Made by a program: the position numbers and the translations under genes. The notes below the pieces were generated by a model that searched no databases, was not told where the DNA came from, and saw only the letters and a list, made by a program, of their open reading frames with translations. Of a DNA stretch of 62,913 bases, positions 15,472 through 25,300 are shown piece by piece. This DNA comes from Clostridia bacterium (GTDB lineage Bacteria; Bacillota_A; Clostridia; Oscillospirales; CAG-272). Where the stretch lies: the NCBI GenBank assembly GCA_017453335.1, contig JAFTKI010000051.1, forward strand, positions 1 to 62,913. Reading direction: 5' to 3'. Numbering within the stretch: the stretch's first letter is position 1; every line of letters starts with the position of its first letter.

Positions 15472-17493
15472 TCAGCGGATTCTTCGCACCGTTTCGGGCA
15501 GGGCTGTACGTTTTTTGTGTGCGTTGATCACGCGGTCAACCTCGGCGGCGCTTTCCACCGTGAACAGGAAATGACGGGCGGTCAGGTTGGCACGTTCAAG
15601 CTCATTTTGGCGATCCGACATCGAGGTGGGCAGGCTGTTATACACCGTGTTCCGATGCTCCCACTCACGCAGGATCGGGAACTCCATGCCTTTTCGGTCG
15701 CGTAAAATCGCCGAGTCGGCGGCACAGACCTTGCAATCGGCAATCTCACGGATCGCGCATTTTTCCAGCGTCATCATGGGGAGTCTGCCGTAAACGATCT
15801 CCTCGCCGTTGCCCGACAGATCACGCATCTGAGGCAGCGTCAGCTCGGGGGAGAGAATATATTCGGAAACGCCGAGGGCTTCCAAGCGCGCGGCACTTTC
15901 CGAGTTTGTGACATTGAAGCGGAAATCGCCCACGGGGATAAGCTCGGTTTTGCGAACAAGCTCAAGATGCCCCACATTTCCGACCATTGCGTACTTTGCG
16001 CCGTTTTGCGCGGCGTTTTTCAACATCTGCTCCACCGTTTCCCATGCGTTATCAAAAATGACGGGCGGCAGGATCACGCCGTTGGCAGGCGGTGCAAATT
16101 TTTCAAGCGGCAGATAGATGCGGTCAAAATATGCCTCTGCCTGCTTGGTGATCTGCTCCCTTTTGTAAAAGCGCGCGGTGGTGCGCTGTGCTCGCTTTGT
16201 ATTCGGGGAAGTCGGGTGGTAGGGCGTTTCCTCGATCGGTGCGGCTTGCAAGCCCTCTTCCCATGCCGAAAGCGCGCGTCGGCGCAGATCGTTCAGGCGT
16301 GACAGGGGGAGCATCAAGCCGTCGTCCAGCTCCAAGGTAAAGCGACCGACACGGTATAGTGTACCGCCAAGCTTGGTCAGGTTACGCTCCGCGTTTTCCC
16401 GCGAGAGAGGGGCGTTGATGGCAGGCATCGGCGTGTCACCGCAAACCGTAATGCTCCGTGAGCCGTCCGAAAGTGTCATTTGCATGGGGCGGTCTTCTTG
16501 AATAGTGACCTTGATATCAAGCGCTTTGCGGCGCGTAAGTCCCGAAAACGCATCGCGTGTGCGCGAATTGGACTTGTCATCCTCGCTCCTCACGCCAAGC
16601 ATCTTGTGATCGATCCTGCCGATGTAATATCCGTCGGTAAAGCCGCCGCGTGAGAAAATTTCGGAAAGCTCGTGCATTTCCGCAGATGTTGCGGAACGAC
16701 GCTCGTCCAGAAGCCTGCGCCAGATCCGTGTGGTGTCGCGGACGTACTCGGGCGATTTCATGCGTCCCTCGATCTTGAGTGACGCCACACCCATGTCAAT
16801 CAGCTCGGGCAGATGGGTTGCCAGCGAGAGATCCTTGAGCGAGAGCGGATAGCCGTCATGCTTTCTTCCCTTGCAATCGGTGCAGGAGTAGGGCAAACGG
16901 CAGGGCTGTGCGCACTCGCCTCGGTTGCCGCTCCGTCCGCCGACCAGCGAGGAAAAGAGGCATTGTCCCGAATGGCTGACACATAGCGCACCGTGAACGA
17001 AAATTTCAACCTCAATCGGAGAATCCTGCACAACGGTGCGGATATTTTCGGCAGAAGTCTCGCGCGCGATCACCATCCGCGAAAAGCCAAGTTGGGAAAG
17101 CTCGCGTCCCATCGAGGCGGTGTGTCCCGACATTTGTGTACTGGCGTGAAGCTCTGCCGAGGGGATCGCGCGCTTGATGGCGGCGGCGCCTCCGAGATCG
17201 GCAACGATCAGAGCGTCCACACCTGCTCGGAGTGCTTCCCGTGCGGCATCCACGAATGCGGGTAGCTCACGGTCGGTGACCAGTGTGTTGAGTGTCAGAT
17301 AGGTCTTCACTCCAAAGGTGTGAGCGCGCAAAACGGCGGAGCGCAAAGCATCTCCGCCGAAGTTTTTTGCATTCATGCGTGCGTTAAAGGACGCACAGCC
17401 GAAATAAATGGCATCTGCTCCGCCTTCGATCGCCGCGTCCAGTGCCTCGGGGGAGCCGGCGGGAGAGAGCAGTTCCGGTAGTTTTTTCATCAT
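15472..17493 (-). CDS. U32-family peptidase/rRNA hydroxylase-like protein
   Basis: The 673-residue protein starts LPELLSPAGSPEALDAAIEGG, the U32 N-terminus, and contains the family signature EIFVHGALCVSHSGQCLFSS with GNRGECAQPCR (about 166-200). Its length and C-terminal extension match the long U32 group that includes E. coli RlhA, which hydroxylates C2501 of 23S rRNA, rather than the short collagenase-like form. The conserved cysteines of that group are present. The start is ATG at 17493; TTG at 17496 and ATG at 17490 are alternatives. No good ribosome-binding site is visible and the upstream stop codon is only 4 nt away, so it is probably translationally coupled to the ZapA-like gene. Confidence 0.9.
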   Translation of the reverse strand: MMKKLPELLSPAGSPEALDAAIEGGADAIYFGCASFNARMNAKNFGGDALRSAVLRAHTFGVKTYLTLNTLVTDRELPAFVDAAREALRAGVDALIVADLGGAAAIKRAIPSAELHASTQMSGHTASMGRELSQLGFSRMVIARETSAENIRTVVQDSPIEVEIFVHGALCVSHSGQCLFSSLVGGRSGNRGECAQPCRLPYSCTDCKGRKHDGYPLSLKDLSLATHLPELIDMGVASLKIEGRMKSPEYVRDTTRIWRRLLDERRSATSAEMHELSEIFSRGGFTDGYYIGRIDHKMLGVRSEDDKSNSRTRDAFSGLTRRKALDIKVTIQEDRPMQMTLSDGSRSITVCGDTPMPAINAPLSRENAERNLTKLGGTLYRVGRFTLELDDGLMLPLSRLNDLRRRALSAWEEGLQAAPIEETPYHPTSPNTKRAQRTTARFYKREQITKQAEAYFDRIYLPLEKFAPPANGVILPPVIFDNAWETVEQMLKNAAQNGAKYAMVGNVGHLELVRKTELIPVGDFRFNVTNSESAARLEALGVSEYILSPELTLPQMRDLSGNGEEIVYGRLPMMTLEKCAIREIADCKVCAADSAILRDRKGMEFPILREWEHRNTVYNSLPTSMSDRQNELERANLTARHFLFTVESAAEVDRVINAHKKRTALPETVRRIR

Positions 17494-17497
17494 CAAA

Positions 17498-18094
17498 TCA
17501 GATATCGCTGAAGGTCAACAGGTCAAACATATTGCCCACACGGCTCTGCTTTGCCTTGTTTGCCTTCTTTGCACCTGCATCCTCGGATTCCTGTGCGGGA
17601 ACAGCCGCAGGAACGGGAGCGGTGGGCTGTTCGGGAATGTTGTCAAGAGCAGAGAGCTGCTCCACTTCTTCGATCACTGCCTTCTTTTCGGCAGGCGTTT
17701 TGGCAACGAACTGAGCCTCGGCAGGCTCCTTCTGTGCGTTGGAAGCAGCGGCTTGGTCAAGGATCGAGCGCATTACGGCGGCATCCTTGCGCAGGGTGTC
17801 CAGCTCGGCCTGCAGCTCCTCGATGGTGCGCTTCAGCTTTTCGTTTTCGCCCGCGAAACGGAACGCGTCCTTTTCCACCTTCTTGAAGGCTTCCTGCATT
17901 GCGATACGCTCGGAGCAATAAGAGAGCGCGCAAAGCATAGCCGCCTCGTTTTTGGTGCAACGGGGGCTTTTGAGATTGATATCGCGCATACGGCGATCAA
18001 GAATACCGACGATGTTTTCAACCTCATCGGGGGAGGCATCGCTGATAATGTTCAGATCCATGTCGGCAACGGTGATGGTGTACTTTTGTTTCAT
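17498..18094 (-). CDS. zapA: ZapA-like cell-division protein with coiled coil
   Basis: The 198-residue protein begins with a ZapA domain (KYTITVADMDLNIISDASPD, then EVENIVGILDRRMRDI), followed by a coiled coil (about 75-125) and an Ala/Pro/Glu-rich tail ending in SRVGNMFDLLTFSDI. ZapA bundles FtsZ filaments at midcell. The protein is about twice the usual ZapA length because of the tail. The ATG at 18094 is the only ATG next to the conserved start; AAAGGAG lies 14 nt away, longer than usual, and a CTG at 18103 would be nearer. A zapA-U32 pair is common in Firmicutes. On the minus strand TATAAT at 18148-18153 is a likely -10. Confidence 0.85.
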   Translation of the reverse strand: MKQKYTITVADMDLNIISDASPDEVENIVGILDRRMRDINLKSPRCTKNEAAMLCALSYCSERIAMQEAFKKVEKDAFRFAGENEKLKRTIEELQAELDTLRKDAAVMRSILDQAAASNAQKEPAEAQFVAKTPAEKKAVIEEVEQLSALDNIPEQPTAPVPAAVPAQESEDAGAKKANKAKQSRVGNMFDLLTFSDI

Positions 18095-18259
18095 AGCTGG
18101 CAGTTGGACTCCTTTCGTTCTTCCGTACAGACAATTATTCATCTATCATTATACAATAAAAAAACACAAAAGAAAAGAGCTTTTTGAAAAAAACTGAAAA
18201 TATTTTTCAAAAAAACACTCAAAAAAGAGAAAAACGGAGAAAAGCGAAAAAGAAAAGAC

Positions 18260-18288
18260 TTGACATGGTGAATTGAATATGGTACAAT
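18260..18288 (+). promoter_or_regulatory. Promoter of tRNA-Ala
   Basis: TTGACA (18260-18265), 17 bp and TACAAT (18283-18288), ending 9 nt before the tRNA. Confidence 0.92.
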
Positions 18289-18297
18289 AGCAAAAAA

Positions 18298-18373
18298 GGG
18301 GCATTAGCGCAGTTGGGAGCGCACAACACTGGCAGTGTTGGGGTCAGGGGTTCGAATCCCCTATGCTCCACCA
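18298..18373 (+). tRNA. tRNA-Ala (anticodon GGC)
   Basis: A complete 76-nt cloverleaf with encoded CCA. The acceptor GGGGCAT pairs with ATGCTCC and includes G3·U70, the identity pair read by alanyl-tRNA synthetase. The anticodon stem CAACA/TGTTG holds the loop CTGGCAG, giving anticodon GGC for GCC codons. The T arm is AGGGG-TTCGAAT-CCCCT. Confidence 0.97.
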
Positions 18374-18541
18374 ACAGAACAAGGGGACGCATTGCGTCCC
18401 CTTGTTCTGTTGGTGGAAGATATTGCCTATTCGAAGCCCCGCACATTTTGAAAAAATCTGCCAAGAACGCGCGGGAACAGGAAAGTAAGAAAGTTTTGAA
18501 GGCAACGCGCGTTTGGGTTCAGAATCCCCTATGCTCCACCA
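18354..18541. repeat. 20-bp direct repeat of the tRNA 3' end (att-like scar)
   Basis: The last 20 bases of the tRNA gene (18354-18373) recur exactly at 18522-18541, 168 bp downstream. The second copy lacks the rest of the tRNA; only GGTTC upstream of it recalls the T loop. The 148 bp between contain no gene. This pattern is what integrases leave at tRNA attachment sites, or it may be the stump of a deleted second tRNA gene. Confidence 0.7.
18368..18416 (+). terminator. 23-bp perfect hairpin that includes the tRNA CCA end
   Basis: Bases 18368-18390 and 18394-18416 are exact complements with an ATT loop. The left arm begins with CCACCA, the last six bases of the tRNA gene. There is no T-run, so it may be a processing or stability structure rather than a classical terminator. 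Confidence 0.6.
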
Positions 18542-18576
18542 AAAAATTCGACAAGCTCCAGCTTGTCGAATTTTTT
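18541..18576. terminator. Bidirectional terminator-like hairpin
   Basis: AAAAAATTCGACAAGCT (18541-18557) pairs perfectly with 18560-18576 (17 bp, CC loop), giving A- and T-runs on both sides. Confidence 0.85.
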
Positions 18577-18580
18577 ATCC

Positions 18581-18719
18581 AAGCCGCAGGCTTGGTATAT
18601 CATCACGACGCAGTCGTGGATAGCATCGCCGTAGGCGTATATCATCAGCCGAAGGCTGTATTTTCTGCAGCTTGATGATATACAAACTTCGTGTTGATAA
18701 TATACAAGGCTACGCCTTG
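18581..18719. repeat. Array of three-base-loop palindromes separated by ATATCAT
   Basis: AAGCC-gca-GGCTT (18581), CACGAC-gca-GTCGTG (18604), CGCC-gta-GGCG (18627), CAGCC-gaa-GGCTG (18646) and CAAGGC-tac-GCCTTG (18705) are spaced by ATATCAT- or ATATACA-like linkers. The arms differ while loop size and spacers stay constant. The last palindrome runs into the -35 box of the next gene. Confidence 0.8.
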
Positions 18720-18745
18720 ATTTTCTTGTAATGATGTGATATAAT
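18717..18745 (+). promoter_or_regulatory. Promoter of the YgjV-like gene
   Basis: TTGATT (18717-18722), 17 bp and TATAAT (18740-18745). The -35 overlaps the end of the palindrome array. Confidence 0.85.
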
Positions 18746-18812
18746 AGCACCAACCAAGATCGGTTGTTATGAAAAAGCCGAAATGAATCTTAAAAACGGA
18801 GACTGTGCTGCA

Positions 18813-19328
18813 ATGGATTGGAAAGAGGTTGTGGGTCAAGGATTTAGTATTCTTGCCACGCTGATCACATTTTTGTCTTATCAAATGAATACAAGGAGGT
18901 CGGTGCTGTTCACGCAAACGGCGGCGACGGTGAGTATGTGCGTGGGCTATTTCTTTTTGGGTGCAACCTCGGGCTTTGCTTTGAATGTGGTGGGCATCGT
19001 GCGCAACGTGACCTATTATTTTACAGGTAAGAGCCGCAAGGCAAGCCTGATCGCCTCCGCGTTCTTTGCCGCTGTGATGGTTGTGCTGGGTGTGCTTTCG
19101 TGGCAGGCTTGGTACTCGCTGCTCATCATCGTTGCGCTGGCGGTCAACACCGTGTTCCTGTCGCTGGGGGACGCGCAAAAGCTGCGCAAGAGCATTTTGT
19201 TTACCTCGACCTCGATCTTTCTCTACAACATTTTCGTTTTCTCGATTGGGGGAATGGCGAACGAGCTGGTGGCAATCATTTCCTCGATCATCGGAATCAT
19301 TCGCTTTCGGAAGAATAAAAACGCTTGA
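18813..19328 (+). CDS. YgjV-like inner membrane protein
   Basis: The 171-residue protein has about six hydrophobic segments and the YgjV family pattern: ILATLITFLSYQMNTRRSVL near the start, GYFFLGATSGFALNVVGIVRN, and a C-terminal FSIGGMANELVAIISSIIGI. The function of this family is not established. The ATG at 18813 is preferred to 18783 because GGAG (18798-18801) lies 11 nt before it and the extra ten residues do not fit the family start. It stands alone between a promoter and a bidirectional terminator. Confidence 0.85.
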   Translation: MDWKEVVGQGFSILATLITFLSYQMNTRRSVLFTQTAATVSMCVGYFFLGATSGFALNVVGIVRNVTYYFTGKSRKASLIASAFFAAVMVVLGVLSWQAWYSLLIIVALAVNTVFLSLGDAQKLRKSILFTSTSIFLYNIFVFSIGGMANELVAIISSIIGIIRFRKNKNA

Positions 19329-19347
19329 ATGATTAAAAAAAACAGAA

Positions 19348-19372
19348 GGGGAGCTTCTTTCGGAAGCTCCCC
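19348..19372. terminator. Bidirectional terminator
   Basis: GGGGAGCTTC (19348-19357) and GAAGCTCCCC (19363-19372), with A-runs before and T-runs after. It serves the YgjV-like gene and, on the minus strand, the giant gene ending at 19386. Confidence 0.92.
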
Positions 19373-19385
19373 ATGTTTTTTTGTT

Positions 19386-22300
19386 TTACTGTAGAACAAT
19401 TCCGTCCCAGTTTGCGATATAACGTTTCAAAAGAGCTACATCTATCGCGTTCACGGTGCCGTCTTTGTTTACGTCAGCCAGACCGTTGATCTCTTCGTAA
19501 CCGTTCCAGCCTGCAAGATAACAGCGAACGACCGTGACGTCCAGATCATCGATCTCTCCGTCCATGTTTGCGTCACCTGCCCGATAAACGGTCAGCTTTC
19601 CGAGATCGGAGGTCAGATGATCCTCGGAATAAGCATCGATGAAATCAAAGTCGCCGATTTCGGTACCCGCAAGCGTTACAAACGTCAGATCCAGGATCGC
19701 GCGGCTTTCGCCGTTGGAAAGACCGCTGATCTGTACCGTAATGGATCCATCGCCGTGTGCCGTGACCGTTACGCCGCTGTAGCAGCGATAGGATCCCAGC
19801 TCTACTAGCAAGGGATTGTAATAAACCGTGACGGTTGTTTCGGACAGATCTTCAATGCTTGACAGCGAGAGGGTGGTGGTAAATTCGCAGAGCCAACCCG
19901 TATCGCAATCGGTATTGCTGATCGTTGCACTGCCCAGCAGGACCGCATCGAAGCGTGCTTCGTAGGCGGCTTCTCCCGTTACGGGAACGATTTCCTGATC
20001 CCATCCCGCGAAGACGTATCGGTAGGTCTCGTCGGCGGGCTTTGCGGGATCTCCGCTGTAGCTCGGCAGGGCTCCGTATTCATATTCGGCAGAATACGTT
20101 GTGCCGTTTACGGTGAAGGAGACCGTGTAGCGGTTGACGGATTCCTCGAAGACTGCTGTGTAGGTTACATCTTTCGTGACAGGGACGATTTCGCTGTCCC
20201 AGCCGACAAAGAGATAAGAATACTGCGCATTTCCCGTCTTGCTCGGTGTTTCCTCGTAAGTGGGAGTGGAGCCGTACTCGTAAACGGCTTGCTCCTCGTT
20301 TCCGTCCACGGTCCAAGTTACGGTATATTGGCGGACGGTACGGTCAAACTGTGCCTCATAGGTTTGGTTTCCGTACACAGCGGATACCGCGGGAGACCAG
20401 CCTGCAAAGCTGTAATGATACTGCGCATCGGAAGCCTTTTGCGGCGTTGACAGTGAGGGAACGGAGCCGTATTCTACGCGTATGCTTGACGATACGCCGT
20501 CCACGATCGTGGTAACGGTATATTTGCGGAGCACCGCATCAAATACTGCCGTGTAGGTTGTGTTTTCGGTAACGGCAACGATCTCACGGTCCCAGCCTGC
20601 GAAAACGTAATCGTACTGTGCGTCGGAGGCTTTTTGCGGTACGCCCTCGTATGCGGGAATCGAGCCGTAAGGGTAAGACTGCGGCTTGCTTGCCGAGCCG
20701 TTTACGCTCCATACGATCTCGTAAGACCGAAGATCGGTGGTGAATACCGCCACGTAGGTCGTATCGCCATCGATCGCGGTCATGGCATCAGCCAGTCCGT
20801 CGCCGTTGGAATCCCAGCCTGCGAAGGTGTAGGTATACTGTTCGTCGGCCTGCTTGGTGGGGGACTCCTGCGAGGGAGTCTCTCCAACCTCATAAGATCC
20901 GCTGTTCACCTCTGCGCCATCAACGATCCACGTTGCCGTAAAGGTCTGTGTCAGCGTGAGTGCTAAGGTTGCGTATTTATCGACAGAGTTATCGAATTCG
21001 CTAAAGAACACAAGTGTTAAAATGTATTTACCGTTTTCCGAGAAAGTAGTTGTCATAGATGTCTTGTCAAAAGAAATTTTGTTGTCAGATAAGGAATATA
21101 AACCTTTGTATTCGAAATCGTTGACCAAAATATTCTTCAGAGTATAGCCTTTCTCAAAATAAATCTCCAGTTTTTCTTCCTCAACATTACTTCTATCGAT
21201 TGAAACAGCATTTTCGGATAGCGTAACCCGATCAGAGAGGTCTTTTTCTGTTGTTACATTTACCATTGTCTGATTGTTTCTAATCATATACTCATCATTC
21301 GCGTCGATGGAAATTTCGATCAATCTACTGGTAGTCCCTAAGGTGGTTTCCAATGGAATAATAAAGTATTTCGACTCGCCAGCATCCAAAGATATTGCCA
21401 CTCCATCATTGTTCCAAATGAGTGTTCCTGCATCCAGTTCTATTACATTACCTTGCTCGTCAACAAAGGTTTCTTTATTAACAACGGCAGACATATTATA
21501 TGAACCTGGCAAATATCCGTTATTGGATACCAACATAACCATATGATATATGTCACCAATCAAAACTTGTTTGCCTGCAACAGTAAAGTCACTATACCAA
21601 AGTGTGATATTTTGTGTTACACCATTTACCGTAATAGCATAGGATTCTTCTCGTGCTACACCGGGATTGAATTTGATTTTCAAATATCCCGTGCATCCTG
21701 CAAGCAGAACATTTTCGTCAAGCATCACGCTATTTTCGTCGTAGAATCCAAGTACAGCATATTCAGAAATACCAGCTATTGCAACAGGAATATCCGAATC
21801 TCCCAAAGCCCTATAACCATTATTTGTAATCGGAACGGTTATAATCACCTCTTCATTAGGAACAAGAGTAGTGTAATCAAATGTGATTTTTTCAGCAACG
21901 TAATCAGTAGGATATGCAAGCTTATAGGTTTCAAATGAATAGTATTCTACCAGTTCGTCACCTTCATCACCTGTCATATCTGTTTGTGCAACCAAAACAG
22001 AAAGTGACATTTCCGTACCCAAATCAATTGCATCATACGAATTAACGTAATAATTATCCGCATAATCGGTCAATTTGATGGGCATTCCCCACTTGCCGTT
22101 TTCGCAGAATATACCATAAATATTAGAGGAGCTTTCTTCGGACACAATGTAAAGTATCGCCTTGCTATTTCCGTTTTCATCATCGAGCACAATATATTCT
22201 TCTGTCAAATCTTCAAACGAAGTATTAAAAATCTTCGCATTAGAATCAACGTCAACAACATACTCGCCTCCACTGATCGTAACTATGTAGAGGTTGTTAT

Positions 22301-25300
22301 CTATGTAATATGCAAAATTACCACAGATAACAGAAATATCAAGGTAGGCATTAGGGGTAGAATTTGTTGTAGTCGAGTTTGTTACGTTGATAAGTGTAAT
22401 AATGCGGTCATCAAAACAACCTTCGACAATTTCGCCATTTATCACTGCGGTTGTTAAATCATTATTTGCATCCGTAATATAGGCAATATGATTGTTATAC
22501 ACTTCGACATCAGTGATGGTATTTAATCCACTTATTTCTGTAACATCGCTCCATTGACCATTTTCATAAACACTATAGCAAATAGAGGACATTTTATTCG
22601 CTGAAGGATCAGAATAGCCAAACAAAGAATTGTTCAAGTTCTTAACCCATACAGCAATTAACTTTCCATCAACTATGCCTATTTGAACGTTAGAATCATA
22701 GTAGATATCGTTGGTCAATTGAAAATATACGGTATTTTCACCATTTAAGAGTGCGGTTTTTACTTCCAGTGCTCCTACATAAACACTTGTATCCTCAATA
22801 TTTTCAGCGTTCAAACGAGTGTTAAGCTGAGTATAAGCAATTACAACGGAACCATTGTCGTAATAAGCTTCAAACGCTCCATCTGCAAAGCCATTATCAT
22901 CCAAAACAACTGCAGGAGTAATTTCTCCTGTTTCGGTATTGTAAACTTGATATACAATCTTTTGATAGTTATACATATCATATAGTTCGGAATGATAAGA
23001 ATCCTTATAGGAAGTATAGTAATATTTGTCTTCATCCACATTATATCGTGCCAAATCATCTTGATAAACGATATAAATAAGGTTTCCAACTTGCAGCAAT
23101 TGCGGCGTTATACCAGAATATGCATCTGCACCATACTCACTATTTCCTGTTGGAGATACCGCCATCAACATCGGACTATAAGAACTCGTTACTACTTCAT
23201 AATTTGATTCATCGTACAATTCAGCTAACAGAAGTGCCTGTGCTTCTTGTGGCTTTTCATAGAGAGTTTTATTAAAGAGGTCTATCAACTTTTTGCTCTT
23301 TTTATACTTGATCGGTCCAATCTTGAATTTTAGATATACGCCAATCTCGCCGCTTGCAGTCCACTTGTTGACTCCCAAATCGGGAATAAGGTCAAGAATA
23401 AATACGGTTTCAATCTTACCATACATTCCTACCGATGCGCAAGAAACACCAACACCAGCATACGCGGTAATAGAACCTTCGAGTTTGAACTGGAGATTAG
23501 GGGTAAAGAACTTTTCTGCTTCGTGGTCAAAGACCATTGTAAACTTCAACGTTCCATCAACAGATAGTTCAGCTTCCAATCTAACAGGTACAACCCACAA
23601 TTGCAGAGTTGTACCGCAAGAATAAGTAAAACCGAGTGTACCGTAAATTGTCGATTCAACGGCATAGTCGGGATTGCCATTTTCATCTAATCCCTTATAC
23701 TTAACTTCTAAATATCCACCGAAACTGGTTGTCCAATTTCCTTCAGATTTAGCCTCCATCGCCGAGAAATTACCAGGTGTGGCGTAGTTCAAATAATTGT
23801 ACCATTGTTCAGCCAATCGCTCGAAATCAAAGGATGCGTTATCAAAGCCCACTTTGCCAAAATCAATATTGTAGCCTATCACGGTTTTAAAACTATCCGG
23901 TGTAACGGCAACTTTGACTTCCCACTCTTTCTCCACTTTGCCGTTGGGCTTACTACGATCAAATTTCAGCGAGTCCTCGAATCCCAAAATATCTCTCAAC
24001 CAATCGGGAACCTCAACCGAAAATCCTTTAGTTATCCAAGACAAATCTACAGAACAATAGTTCAACTCAAAAACATGAATATTGAGTTTAGTTTGTACCA
24101 AACCATCACTTGTCTGAACTGAAACATAAATATCTTGTTCAATTGCAAGGTCTGCTGTTTTAACCGTCAGCTCTATGGTTACAAAATCTTTACCGTTAAG
24201 CTGCTGACGTTCTGAATAGTTAGGTTCACAAACAAGAGGAATCACATTTCCGTTTTGAATCAATCTGCAATCTTCGATTGTTGCAGTTACATCAAGACCG
24301 CATTGAACTTTGATAACCACTTCATCAATACACCAAGTATTGATCTTAGCTGTCTCGCTATTGATATCAACAACCTTATGTCCATCGCCAACAATTGCAG
24401 TTGCTGCATCGTCAGTAAGAATATCCTTGATTTTATCTGCCGATGTTACGTCATATGACGCATTTACACCAGAAACGGTAGGAACACTGCTGAGAGCAAT
24501 ATAGGTTATACGAGTAGCCTCATCCAAATAGAACTCGGTGTTCTCCAGTGGGAAGTATTCGCCGAGATTATCAACCACACGCAGGTTGTAGGGAATTTTA
24601 TAATCGAGGTTGTAGAACATTGCGATTCCGGCTTGCGTCTTCACCGTTTCGCCGTTGCTTCCGCCAAGCGTTGCCTTGTTTTCGCCAAGCTCAACGTAAA
24701 CGTGATTGAGCGGATTGCCCGACTTATCCACAACAACAACCGCATAATATCCCGTAGAGGCTTTGTCGGTGGGGTAGCCTGCGAATTGCTCGATGGTGTA
24801 AGCGGTGGTTTTGATATCGGTTTTGTATTCGTAAGTAGCCGACACGCCTTTCCAAGCCGCGGTAGCGTTGCCGTAGCAGATAATGGTACGGGAGTTGCCT
24901 GTTTCAAACGCCTTGGAGTTCATGAGGGATGCCTTGTCGTAGAAGGGCATTTCCCCCGTTTTGAAATAAACGATGGAAAGGTTGGTGCAGCCGTAAAATG
25001 CTTCGTGTCCCACGCTGTTGACCGCCGCTTCAAGGGTGATTCTGCGAATCAGGGCGTTATCCTTGAACGCGCCGGCTTCGATCGCGGTTGTGGTTTTGGG
25101 CGCGGTGTACTCGTAGCCCGAAAGGTTTTGCGGATATTTGAGCAGTGTGGTTTGCTGTTTGTCGAACAGAACTCCGTCAACTGTGCTGTAAAAAGCGTTC
25201 TGACTGTCTACCGAGATCACCGAGAGCTTTGCACAGCCTTCGAATACCGTGCTAAGACCTGTTGATACTGTGATGTCTCCGCTTTCGATGACAGAACCGA

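Noticed and set aside
18374..18521. A prophage or integrative-element remnant gene between the tRNA repeats
   Set aside because: The 148 bp contain no frame of useful length and no recognisable integrase or excisionase.
18523..18541. A second tRNA gene
   Set aside because: Only the 3' acceptor strand and part of the T arm are present; D and anticodon arms are missing.
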